Shown here: positions 1-6,420 of the stretch, piece after piece
Position numbering within the stretch: position 1 is the stretch's first letter
Layout: each line of letters starts with the position of its first letter
NCBI GenBank assembly: GCA_020854975.1
Contig: JAHKLQ010000222.1
Coordinates: 1 to 8,223, forward strand
Direction of reading: 5' to 3'
Length of the DNA: 8,223 nt
DNA from: Methanobacterium sp.
Lineage (GTDB): Archaea > Methanobacteriota > Methanobacteria > Methanobacteriales > Methanobacteriaceae
Notes under the pieces: model-generated
Databases searched by the model: none
What the model was told of the DNA's origin: nothing
What the model saw: the letters and a program-made list of their open reading frames with translations, nothing else
Translations under genes and position numbers: made by a program

Positions 1-693
1 AGAAATTGAACTTTCTTTAGGGACTGTTTTAACATTCTGGATCATGACGTCTTCCACCAGAAGGTTTCTTATCCTGGCGGGTTTGTATTTGTCCGGTACA
101 ACTTTGCGGAAGGACATCATTGCCAGAGCTATATCTTTAGCAGTTATCATTCCCTGTAACTCACCGTCTTCGGTTACGGGTAATCTGCCGATTCCCTCAT
201 CGATTATGAGTCTTCGAGCATGCACCAGCCTGTCCTGTGGCCCGACGGTGGTGATATCTGTATTCATCCTTTCTTTCACGGCGATTTCGTTGAATGGTCT
301 TCCTTGGCAGGTTTCCAGGAAGTCAGTTTTGGTGATTATTCCTGTTATTTCTCCAGAATCCACCACAGTTAAACCACCTATTCCATTTTCCAGCATGATT
401 TCCGCGGCACTGGCCAGGGTCTGGTCACCTTGCACAGTTACTGGTTGGGGAGTCATTACTGTGGAAACATGGAAATGAGAGGGGGCCAGGTTTCCGTATT
501 TTGATGATCCCAGACGTAAAGCTATGTCTTTCTCGGTTATTATTCCCACAAGTTCTTTCTGGTGGTTCTGGTTGGTGTTTATAACTGGTAGTCGAGATAT
601 TTTATGTTTTTTCATTAGTTTTAGTGCATCGTGAATGTTCTGATCTTTATCTACCACTACTACATCTTTGGCCATTATATCTTTGACACGCAT
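1..693 (-). CDS. CBS-domain protein, four CBS repeats expected, C-terminus cut by window edge
   Basis: This frame is open from an ATG at 693 to the left edge, giving 231 residues with no stop. Three complete CBS repeats are seen at about residues 3-57, 76-128 and 138-190, and a fourth begins near 212 (LLVEDVMIQN). Each complete repeat shows the usual pattern: an xxVMT-type opening, a helix, a (G)RLPV or GGLTV strand, then GIIT/GMIT followed by x-x-D (ITEKD, ITKTD, ITAKD), the Thr/Asp pair that contacts ribose in adenosyl-ligand-binding CBS domains. By comparison with its neighbours about 50 residues are missing. No catalytic, membrane or DNA-binding domain is visible, so it is probably a soluble ligand sensor or regulator. 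The start is supported by an AGGTGA ribosome binding site at 700-705 with a 6-base spacer, and the gene follows the previous stop by 17 bases, so co-transcription is likely. Ligand and partner are unknown. Confidence 0.9.
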   Translation of the reverse strand, partial: MRVKDIMAKDVVVVDKDQNIHDALKLMKKHKISRLPVINTNQNHQKELVGIITEKDIALRLGSSKYGNLAPSHFHVSTVMTPQPVTVQGDQTLASAAEIMLENGIGGLTVVDSGEITGIITKTDFLETCQGRPFNEIAVKERMNTDITTVGPQDRLVHARRLIIDEGIGRLPVTEDGELQGMITAKDIALAMMSFRKVVPDKYKPARIRNLLVEDVMIQNVKTVPKESSIS

Positions 694-710
694 TATAAAT
701 CACCTAATAT

Positions 711-1553
711 TTACTGGATTCCCCGGATTATATCCGTTTTGGTTATTATCCCCATCAATTCACTGCCATTCACCACAGGCATTCCACTAACATCTTTTTT
801 TACCATAATGTCAGCTGCACTAGCGGCATCTTCATCTTGTCCTATTCTTATAAGGTGGTTGGTCATAATATCTCCCGCTGTGACCATGGAAACCTCTCGA
901 ACGTTTCTTTTCTCCTGGCCATCGATTTTACGTAGGAAGGCTATTTTTTCAACACTCACCCCTGTTTCTGGGTCTTCAACATTGGCGAAAGATATGTTGG
1001 CAGAGGTTATGATTCCCACAGGCTCATTATCCCTCACCACTATGACTTTTCCGATTTTTTTATCATCCATTACACTTATAACATGACCTATGCTGTGATT
1101 TTCATTTACAGTTATCACTTCACTGGTCATGAGATCGGAAACTTTCCATTTGCCTGTGTATTTCTGGAGGTAGAAGTCCATGAGGTCACTTTTGGTGACA
1201 ATTCCCACTACTTCATCTTCATCCACTACAGGTATGGAACTGATATCATTTTTGATCATGAGTTCCACTGCTTCCCGGATTTCCCGGAAGGGGGTGATGG
1301 TTACGGGATGAGGCGTCATTACTCTGCGGATAGAGATGTTATCTATAGTTCTTCTTTTCCATTTGGGTCCGTTGGCCCTCATTTTACGTATTAAGTCTTT
1401 TTCAGTTAGGATGCCCACTGGTTTACCTTGCTGGTCAACCACTAAAATACGACTGTAGCCGTGTTTGAGCATGAGGTTTCGGGCGTGACTTACTTGTTCG
1501 TTTTCTCCGGCTAATACTACTTCCTCGTTCATTACATCCTCAACTTTCATCAT
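711..1553 (-). CDS. Four-CBS-repeat protein (280 aa)
   Basis: This protein consists almost only of CBS repeats, at about residues 4-57, 75-128, 138-190 and 226-279, i.e. two Bateman modules. The ribose-binding T-x-x-D is present in repeats 1, 2 and 4 (LTEKD, VTKSD, ITKTD), but repeat 3 reads ITSAN, with Asn186 where Asp is expected, so that site may be altered. A longer linker (about 191-225) separates repeats 3 and 4. The start is ATG at 1553, with AGGGG at 1562-1566 and an 8-base spacer; a second ATG follows immediately and cannot be excluded. The gene lies 35 bases after the preceding CBS gene and 17 before the next. A hairpin and T-rich tract lie in the upstream gap, so its expression could be partly uncoupled from the gene before it. 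It is likely a cytosolic adenine-nucleotide- or SAM-type sensor by family; the actual ligand and target cannot be told. Confidence 0.93.
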   Translation of the reverse strand: MMKVEDVMNEEVVLAGENEQVSHARNLMLKHGYSRILVVDQQGKPVGILTEKDLIRKMRANGPKWKRRTIDNISIRRVMTPHPVTITPFREIREAVELMIKNDISSIPVVDEDEVVGIVTKSDLMDFYLQKYTGKWKVSDLMTSEVITVNENHSIGHVISVMDDKKIGKVIVVRDNEPVGIITSANISFANVEDPETGVSVEKIAFLRKIDGQEKRNVREVSMVTAGDIMTNHLIRIGQDEDAASAADIMVKKDVSGMPVVNGSELMGIITKTDIIRGIQ

Positions 1554-1566
1554 GTTACTAGCCCCT

Positions 1567-1588
1567 AAAAAATTTATTAAAGCCGTAA

Positions 1589-1604
<16 letters not shown>
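1567..1604 (-). terminator. Hairpin plus T-rich tract between two CBS genes (possible terminator or attenuator)
   Basis: Read on the minus strand, AGCCGTAA at 1604-1597 is followed by an 8-base loop and by its exact complement TTACGGCT at 1588-1581. The 8-bp stem covers the stop codon (1591-1589, in the loop) of the upstream gene. It is followed by TTAATAAA and then TTTTTT at 1572-1567, just before the ribosome binding site of the next gene. A stem followed by a T-run in that orientation looks like a terminator or a transcript-processing/stability element. Archaeal termination depends mainly on the T-run, so the hairpin role is inferred. Because the downstream gene has no room for a promoter beyond this point, partial read-through is more likely than full termination. 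Confidence 0.4.
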
Positions 1605-2545
<941 letters not shown>

Positions 2546-2566
2546 AAAGACATAAACTTGAAAATT

Positions 2567-2575
2567 CTTTTAATT
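2567..2575 (-). promoter_or_regulatory. Weak TATA-like box upstream of the 313-aa CBS gene
   Basis: In the 108-base gap at 2531-2638 the minus strand reads AATTAAAAG at 2575-2567, about 25 bases before a plausible transcript start just ahead of the AGAGGTG ribosome binding site. An interrupted inverted repeat, GGAT-n-ATCC, lies immediately upstream at 2580-2588 and could be an operator half-site pair. The match to an archaeal TATA box is poor and no clear BRE is seen, so this is only a candidate. Confidence 0.25.
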
Positions 2576-2589
2576 GCCTGGATAATCCT

Positions 2590-2596
2590 AAAAAAA
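2590..2596 (-). terminator. T7 run downstream of the 273-aa CBS gene
   Basis: The minus strand has seven consecutive T at 2596-2590, about 43 bases after the TAA stop at 2639-2641. Archaeal RNA polymerase terminates at oligo-T tracts in the non-template strand, so this is a plausible terminator for the upstream part of the cluster. No stable hairpin precedes it. Confidence 0.35.
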
Positions 2597-2638
2597 TAGC
2601 ATCCAATTTCAGGGATTTGAAAGAGAATGGTCGGATAA

Positions 2639-3460
2639 TTAGTTGAGATAAGACCATAAAATATCTTCCCTTGAAACTATACCAAGTAGATCGGCTTCTT
2701 TAGCTCTTCGGGGTTCTCTTTTAACGAATACTGGATTTTTCACCACTGGTAATCGTCCAATGTCATGTTCCAGTATTATTTCAGCAGCTTCACGGGTGAG
2801 GGTGCTGGGGGTTGCCACTACAGGAGGGGTTTTCATGATCTTCTCCACCATAATGGCTCCTTGATTCTCATGGGATTCAGATTCACGGCCTACCCTTACA
2901 TGGCGTGATTTGAGGATATCCATTCTGGTGATGATCCCTATGATCTTTCCCTTCTTCATCACGGGAAGTCCAGAAAATCCAGTTTCATCCATGCGTTTCC
3001 AGACATGGGAGAATAGATCATCATGGTTACAGGTAACCACGTGAGAATTACATATGCCTTCCAGGGTGTCATTGCTGGGTTGGGCTCCGTTGTATAAAAA
3101 TTTCCTTAAAATATCAGCTACAGTAATTATTCCCACCAGATGCATGTCATCCTGTGATTCCACCACCGGGGCGTATAAGGTGTTGGCCTTCATGATTTCC
3201 CGGGCCAGGGATTTTAACTCCATATCTGGAGTGGCTATTATCCTAGGACGCTCCATGATTCCCCTGGCATCAATGTTGGATTTGGTTGAGGAAATATTCA
3301 GCATATCTCCACGGGTTATAACACCTTCTAAACGGTTCTGGGACACTACAGGGATGGTTCGGAATCCTTCCTCACGGAATATGGATCTTACCTTGGTGGC
3401 ATGAGTATCCACAGATACGGTGACAGGATCCGGGGTCATTATTTCTTCCACCGGGCTCAC
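2639..3460 (-). CDS. Four-CBS-repeat protein (273 aa), GTG start
   Basis: Four CBS repeats cover about residues 4-56, 64-119, 135-185 and 204-270 of a 273-residue protein, each with the ribose-contact motif (ITRGD, ITVAD, ITRMD, VSRED). Repeat 4 has a basic insertion, about residues 241-257 ([14 protein letters not shown]), between its two core strands, which is unusual for the family and could be a contact surface. I place the start at the GTG at 3460-3458, not the in-frame GTG at 3469. Only the 3460 start has a good ribosome binding site, AAGGTGA at 3472-3466, with a 5-base spacer, whereas the 3469 codon lies inside that site. The gene therefore begins one base after the stop codon of the zinc-ribbon CBS gene, and its ribosome binding site is made of that gene's last codons, implying translational coupling. 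Ligand and target are unknown. Confidence 0.92.
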   Translation of the reverse strand: MSPVEEIMTPDPVTVSVDTHATKVRSIFREEGFRTIPVVSQNRLEGVITRGDMLNISSTKSNIDARGIMERPRIIATPDMELKSLAREIMKANTLYAPVVESQDDMHLVGIITVADILRKFLYNGAQPSNDTLEGICNSHVVTCNHDDLFSHVWKRMDETGFSGLPVMKKGKIIGIITRMDILKSRHVRVGRESESHENQGAIMVEKIMKTPPVVATPSTLTREAAEIILEHDIGRLPVVKNPVFVKREPRRAKEADLLGIVSREDILWSYLN

Positions 3461-3461
3461 G

Positions 3462-4025
3462 TTACTCACCTTCTAATTCTTCTTTACACTCCTCACACAC
3501 ATATTTTCCATCCACTTCTTCCAAGTATTCAAGGTAATTTCCACATAATTCACAGGTTCCAGGTACGGATTTTTCATTATCAGAATAGTTTATCCGGTTT
3601 TCCATCCTGGCATTTTCCACCAGTAGCTCAGTTAGTTCTGGTGAAACTGCCATTACATCAGTGGAGGTTAATATACCAACAAGAATCCCACTATTTACCA
3701 CTGGCAATCTTCTTATCTTGTTTTTTGCCATGGTTCTTGCCGCTTCGTTGAGGTCGCTTCCGGGGTCGATGGTTATGAGGTTTTCAGTCATAACTTCATC
3801 CACAGTTATCTGGCTGGCCTGGATATCCCTGGATACAACCTTGGTTATAATGTCACTTTCAGTTATCAGTCCTTCTGGTTCTGAATTGCTCTTGATGATG
3901 AGGCTACCAATACCCTTTTGGCTCATTATAGCCGCAGCTTGGGCAACGCTGGTTTTTGGGTCTACAGTTATCACACTTGAGGTCATGGCATCGTGTACTG
4001 TCACTTGAGTATCCATTTCCATCAT
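3462..4025 (-). CDS. Two-CBS protein with C-terminal zinc ribbon (187 aa)
   Basis: One Bateman module, with CBS repeats at about residues 8-64 and 73-127 (LITESD and LTSTD motifs), is followed by a helical/charged linker (about 128-152) and a small zinc ribbon with C158-x2-C161 and C177-x2-C180. The same architecture, a CBS pair fused to a zinc ribbon, is known from archaeal proteins such as Thermoplasma Ta0289. The family has no established catalytic role; adenine-nucleotide sensing by the CBS pair and nucleic-acid or protein contact by the ribbon are the usual suggestions. The start ATG at 4025 has AGGAGG at 4031-4036 with a 5-base spacer; an adjacent second ATG at 4022 is possible. The ribosome binding site overlaps the stop codon of queE, so the two are almost certainly co-transcribed and may be translationally coupled. 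It is the first of five CBS genes in tandem and the only short one. Confidence 0.94.
   Translation of the reverse strand: MMEMDTQVTVHDAMTSSVITVDPKTSVAQAAAIMSQKGIGSLIIKSNSEPEGLITESDIITKVVSRDIQASQITVDEVMTENLITIDPGSDLNEAARTMAKNKIRRLPVVNSGILVGILTSTDVMAVSPELTELLVENARMENRINYSDNEKSVPGTCELCGNYLEYLEEVDGKYVCEECKEELEGE
3466..3472 (-). promoter_or_regulatory. Ribosome binding site that decides the 3460 GTG start
   Basis: AAGGTGA on the minus strand matches the archaeal anti-Shine-Dalgarno complement GGAGGTGA closely and stands 5 bases before GTG at 3460, the same spacing used at 4025 and 2530. It is formed by the final codons of the upstream gene, ending two bases before the last base of its TAA stop. 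Confidence 0.7.
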
Positions 4026-4034
4026 ATATACCTC

Positions 4035-4736
4035 CTATCTTAATTTAAGAAGTTTATGAACCTGGGGGATAGTTAACACGTCAAGATATTCTCCTGCTTT
4101 CTCGGAAATTTCCAGTAACTTGTGAGTTTTCCCAACCCAAAAGTCCAGAGGACTAGTTGGCTGGACAACCAGGGGCATTTTGGAGGTTTTAGGGATTTCC
4201 TCACGAATTTTGGCTGCTATAACGCCTACAGTGTCCGTTTGTGTTGAGGGTTGTACTACTAACTTACAGTAACTATTTATCCCCTTTTCTATTAATATCT
4301 TTATGGATTCTATCTCCCTAAAAAAGAGATCATCCCAGTTGGAAACTGCATTATGTTCAGGTAATTTTATATCTAAAGAAACATACTCCACCAAGTTAGC
4401 TAATTTAGCCAGTTCGTCTGGTAAAGAACCATTGGTCTCCAACATAGAAGTGAAATAATATTTTTCCAGGAAACTTTTAATAAAATCAGCATGAAGTAGT
4501 GGTTCCCCACCAGTAAATGAAATAGAATGAAAATCAGGAGTTATGAGCCTTTTAATTTCTTTATTTAATGTATTTATGTCAAATTCATTTCCATAATCTG
4601 GATTACGGCTTAAAGGCGTGTCACAGTAGTTACAGTTAAGGTTGCATCCGGAAAATCTTACAAAGACTTGTCTAGTGCCTATAAGTTTTCCTTCACCCTG
4701 AATACTGGAAAATATTTCAGAAATACGGGTTTTTAT
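4035..4736 (-). CDS. queE: 7-carboxy-7-deazaguanine synthase, radical SAM; no canonical start codon
   Basis: QueE converts 6-carboxytetrahydropterin to 7-carboxy-7-deazaguanine in preQ0 synthesis, using SAM and a 4Fe-4S cluster. Numbering from the ATA at 4736 (233 codons), the frame shows the family opening [10 protein letters not shown] (7-16), substrate loop [11 protein letters not shown] (20-30), cluster cysteines C31-x3-C35-x2-C38 followed by DT, and SAM-binding TGGEP (75-79). SLDIKLP and VVQP come further on, with the stop at 4035. Length fits the family. The difficulty is the start. Between the upstream stop (4787-4785) and ATG at 4445 the frame has no ATG, GTG or TTG, and a 4445 start would lose the cluster and SAM motifs. 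Either ATA at 4736 initiates (GGGGGAT lies 5 bases ahead of it), or the ATG at 4750, overlapping queD's stop as TAATG, is the start and one G is missing from the G5 tract at 4744-4748. The rest is undamaged, so it is not an old pseudogene. It looks AT-richer than its neighbours. Confidence 0.85.
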   Translation of the reverse strand: MKTRISEIFSSIQGEGKLIGTRQVFVRFSGCNLNCNYCDTPLSRNPDYGNEFDINTLNKEIKRLITPDFHSISFTGGEPLLHADFIKSFLEKYYFTSMLETNGSLPDELAKLANLVEYVSLDIKLPEHNAVSNWDDLFFREIESIKILIEKGINSYCKLVVQPSTQTDTVGVIAAKIREEIPKTSKMPLVVQPTSPLDFWVGKTHKLLEISEKAGEYLDVLTIPQVHKLLKLR

Positions 4737-4741
4737 ATTTA

Positions 4742-4748
4742 ATCCCCC
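4742..4748 (-). promoter_or_regulatory. G-rich ribosome binding site or frameshift-prone tract at queE start
   Basis: GGGGGAT on the minus strand lies 5 bases before the in-frame ATA at 4736, the same distance as the ribosome binding sites at three genes downstream. The same G5 tract directly follows the ATG at 4750 (its own G makes a run continuous with ATG's last base), where a one-base insertion or a -1 slip would bring that ATG into the queE frame. Which reading is right cannot be decided here. Confidence 0.4.
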
Positions 4749-4749
4749 A

Positions 4750-5232
4750 TTATTCTGTGATTTTTGTAAAACAGGCCCCTTGACCTATGCCTTCGTTCAC
4801 ACAGATCTCCACACTTTTGATATCTGACTTTTCTGGAGCAAGAGCCTGGAAAAGCCGTTCTGCAAAGTACTCAGACATGGCTTCAGCAGAAGTAGAAGGT
4901 AGTGGGAGGAGGCAGCAGTCTTCTCTGGGAATTTTGTATTCTTTATCCCTAATAGAAAACTCTACAGACTTATCAATACTTTTAAAATCTATTTCTTTGC
5001 TTTTTTCTGGTATGAGTAGTTTATGATCCAGTTCTTTGCATATTTCCCTTACCAGTCCCTTGACTGTTTTAAAATCCACCACGAATCCAAATTCTCCGCC
5101 ACGTTCTCCTTCCACTGTTACATCCACATGGTATGAGTGGCCGTGTATTCCTCCGCAGAATTCATGGCAGGGGATCATGTGAGCTGATGCGAACCTTAAA
5201 TTCGCGTGTATTCCATTGATAACTATTTTCAT
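4750..5232 (-). CDS. queD: 6-carboxytetrahydropterin synthase (QueD family)
   Basis: QueD turns 7,8-dihydroneopterin triphosphate into 6-carboxytetrahydropterin, the substrate of QueE next door, on the way to preQ0 and archaeosine. The 160-residue protein has the PTPS fold signature: FASAH (H18) and C26-x3-H30-G-H32, giving the three zinc-binding histidines and the catalytic cysteine of the QueD type. LDH at 68-70 supplies the Asp-His pair and VNEG (E147) the pterin-anchoring glutamate. It is longer than bacterial QueD (about 120 residues), with an insert at about 73-110 that is common in archaeal members. A C22 four residues before C26 is an extra cysteine. The start ATG at 5232 has AGAAGG at 5240-5245 with a 7-base spacer, and a TATA-like box lies upstream, so this probably heads the queD-queE transcript. 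Its TAA overlaps the ATG at 4750. An archaeal neopterin-related PTPS role is the alternative, but adjacency to queE favours QueD. Confidence 0.93.
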   Translation of the reverse strand: MKIVINGIHANLRFASAHMIPCHEFCGGIHGHSYHVDVTVEGERGGEFGFVVDFKTVKGLVREICKELDHKLLIPEKSKEIDFKSIDKSVEFSIRDKEYKIPREDCCLLPLPSTSAEAMSEYFAERLFQALAPEKSDIKSVEICVNEGIGQGACFTKITE

Positions 5233-5266
5233 TTAATAACCTTCTAAGATGTATTAATGTTAATAT

Positions 5267-5274
5267 TATTTATA
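5267..5274 (-). promoter_or_regulatory. TATA-like box for queD
   Basis: The minus strand reads TATAAATA at 5274-5267 in a very AT-rich 103-base gap. An archaeal start of transcription about 25 bases downstream would fall near 5245, giving a leader of about 13 bases that just includes the AGAAGG ribosome binding site. The spacing resembles that of the homoserine dehydrogenase promoter in this window. No strong BRE is evident. Confidence 0.55.
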
Positions 5275-5294
5275 CTATTTATGATAATTTTAGA

Positions 5295-5334
5295 GATTGA
5301 TTTTTAGTTTAATTATATTTAAGGTTGATTTTAG
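5295..5334. repeat. Imperfect direct repeat upstream of queD
   Basis: On the plus strand GATTGATTTTTAG (5295-5307) and GGTTGATTTTAG (5323-5334) are near-copies spaced 28 bases apart, between the DUF366 stop codon and the queD promoter. They could be regulator sites, but in such AT-rich DNA chance similarity is quite possible. Confidence 0.3.
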
Positions 5335-5335
5335 G

Positions 5336-5908
5336 CTAAAATACCCTGGTTTTAGCAATATCTTCCTCAATATCCAGAATTTCATTCACATATGTTTCTG
5401 ATATTTTATCTGCCAGTTTAGAAATTTCATCCACACCCATATCCCTCGAACATTCCATTAACCCTGAGGTTTCAACATCTGAGGGTGTTCCCTTGGTGGT
5501 GAGGTTCATGGCAAAGTGGATTTTCATGCTGCTTGCTGAACATGTGGCTATGGATACGCTGAGTTTCCCCCCATTACAGTAAAGATCATCCCCTTTTCTC
5601 AGGGTTTTAATTCCTATTTCTTGGAGTAAATCCTTTACAATCATTACTAAAATCCTTTGACGGTGATAACAGAGCCTCATATCTGCTGGTTGGGCGTCGA
5701 AGTGTTCTATTATGAAGTGGAGCATTTCATCTGATTTTATCTCTAACCCCACGTCTTCGTAATCTATTAACTCGTCTGGCTGGATATTCATGGGCCCTAT
5801 CCAGTTTACAATACTGGAACCTTTTACTCTCAGATCCTGAAATGCCCATAGTGGTTTTATCTGACTACCATCATACCGGAGGCCAGGTTCTAGTTTTATC
5901 TGTTTCAT
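5336..5908 (-). CDS. DUF366 family protein (190 aa)
   Basis: The sequence carries what I recognise as DUF366 hallmarks in order: [14 protein letters not shown] (10-23), [13 protein letters not shown] (30-42), [15 protein letters not shown] (57-71), [11 protein letters not shown] (78-88), [15 protein letters not shown] (106-120) and [17 protein letters not shown] (126-142). The family is widespread in archaea and has no established function. The segment with DDLY, GGKLSVS and [10 protein letters not shown] is reminiscent of the core of biotin/lipoate protein ligases (a DD-Lyv-gKlsG-type stretch followed by a paired strand ending in N), but the usual catalytic Lys context is not convincingly matched, so this is only an inference. 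There is no signal peptide or membrane segment. The start ATG at 5908 has only a weak GGTAAG-like ribosome binding site. The gene lies 38 bases after the PPC gene, probably in the same transcript, and 103 bases ahead of queD. Confidence 0.88.
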   Translation of the reverse strand: MKQIKLEPGLRYDGSQIKPLWAFQDLRVKGSSIVNWIGPMNIQPDELIDYEDVGLEIKSDEMLHFIIEHFDAQPADMRLCYHRQRILVMIVKDLLQEIGIKTLRKGDDLYCNGGKLSVSIATCSASSMKIHFAMNLTTKGTPSDVETSGLMECSRDMGVDEISKLADKISETYVNEILDIEEDIAKTRVF

Positions 5909-5915
5909 AATTACT

Positions 5916-5947
5916 TACCATTAATTTTACCAGTTGTTCTACCAGTT
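5916..5947 (-). repeat. Three TGGTA repeats at 12-bp spacing in the PPC-DUF366 gap
   Basis: The plus strand has TACCA beginning at 5916, 5928 and 5940, exactly 12 bases apart; the last two extend to TACCAGTT. Read on the minus strand they are AACTGGTA, AACTGGTA and AATGGTA, filling the 38-base gap and overlapping the PPC stop codon. The third copy is close to where the DUF366 ribosome binding site should be. A regulatory or RNA-binding role is possible but unsupported. Confidence 0.35.
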
Positions 5948-6387
5948 TAATCATCTTTACCAGCATTATAATCCTGTTTTTCATCCAGAACAGCCTGATC
6001 ATCCAGCTGATCCAGAATATGAAGTTCACCATAACCTGTTTCAAGGTCCCATATCCGTTTGAAAATCACGTTTGGGATTAAAATACAGAGTTCCACTGTG
6101 GTGTGCACCAAACTGCCCTCCATAAGGTGTCCGCCGGTGACTGAACCTTCCGCATCAGAGACTGCCAGGTGTACATGCACTCCATTAGTGGCTATGGTCC
6201 CAGTGGCAGAAACTATTTCTAAAGGGCCGTTGATAATCTTTTTAGCCCCATCAGCCATTCTTAAAACTGTATGGTTAAGACTACCAACCATACAGATGAT
6301 TATACCTGATTTTAAGTCATTGGTGTCTTTAATGTCTTCCAGGGCCTTTTTAAGGTCCTGGCCTGGTATTAGTCTTTTGACTATCAT
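5947..6387 (-). CDS. PPC/DUF296 domain protein (146 aa)
   Basis: This is a single PPC (plant and prokaryote conserved, DUF296) domain with the family landmarks: IICMVGSLNHTVLR (30-43), VSATGTIA (59-66), G-x-H71-x-H73, and VTGGHL with H87, ending in a VE-L-C strand region (98-104). The three histidines are those proposed to bind metal in prokaryotic members, which form trimers. A charged, probably disordered tail follows from about 128. In plants the domain is joined to AT-hooks and binds DNA; no AT-hook or other DNA-binding motif is visible here, and the role of stand-alone archaeal members is not established. The ATG at 6387 lacks a ribosome binding site, and an AT-rich box lies about 25 bases upstream, so the transcript may be leaderless. 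It is divergent to the nucleotidyltransferase gene with a 33-base gap. Confidence 0.9.
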   Translation of the reverse strand: MIVKRLIPGQDLKKALEDIKDTNDLKSGIIICMVGSLNHTVLRMADGAKKIINGPLEIVSATGTIATNGVHVHLAVSDAEGSVTGGHLMEGSLVHTTVELCILIPNVIFKRIWDLETGYGELHILDQLDDQAVLDEKQDYNAGKDD

Positions 6388-6397
6388 ATTTAATAAT
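6386..6397 (+). promoter_or_regulatory. TATA-like box for the nucleotidyltransferase gene
   Basis: ATATTTAATAAT centred near 6391 is about 26-30 bases ahead of the ATG at 6421, the distance expected for an archaeal promoter driving a leaderless transcript; no ribosome binding site precedes that ATG. The box overlaps the start codon of the divergent PPC gene. Confidence 0.45.
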
Positions 6398-6407
6398 GTT
6401 GCTCTTC

Positions 6408-6417
6408 ATTAAATTAA
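6408..6417 (-). promoter_or_regulatory. TATA-like box for the PPC gene
   Basis: On the minus strand TTAATTTAAT is centred about 25 bases ahead of the ATG at 6387, again the spacing for a leaderless archaeal transcript. It lies inside the region that the opposing promoter would occupy, so the two initiation complexes could not easily bind together. Confidence 0.4.
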
Positions 6418-6420
6418 TGC

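Noticed and set aside
44..478. Long plus-strand open frame (144 codons), with similar ones at 631-1086, 1671-2003, 2022-2402, 3054-3404 and 3661-4008
   Set aside because: All lie antisense to CBS genes. Their recurring IIP/PxxSxxM patterns are the mirror image of the repeated CBS motif, and none has a convincing ribosome binding site.
3461..3469. GTG at 3469 as start of the four-CBS gene
   Set aside because: It lies inside the AAGGTGA ribosome binding site that serves the GTG at 3460, and has no site of its own.
4035..4445. A short 136-residue protein starting at ATG 4445
   Set aside because: The same frame continues upstream with the full radical-SAM CxxxCxxC, TGGEP and QGEG motifs, so this ATG (residue 98) is internal to queE.
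5233..5335. Possible riboswitch or small RNA in the AT-rich gap upstream of queD
   Set aside because: The gap is AT-rich with no visible stable stems; the likely transcript start near 5245 leaves only a leader of about 13 bases, too short for a preQ1-type riboswitch.
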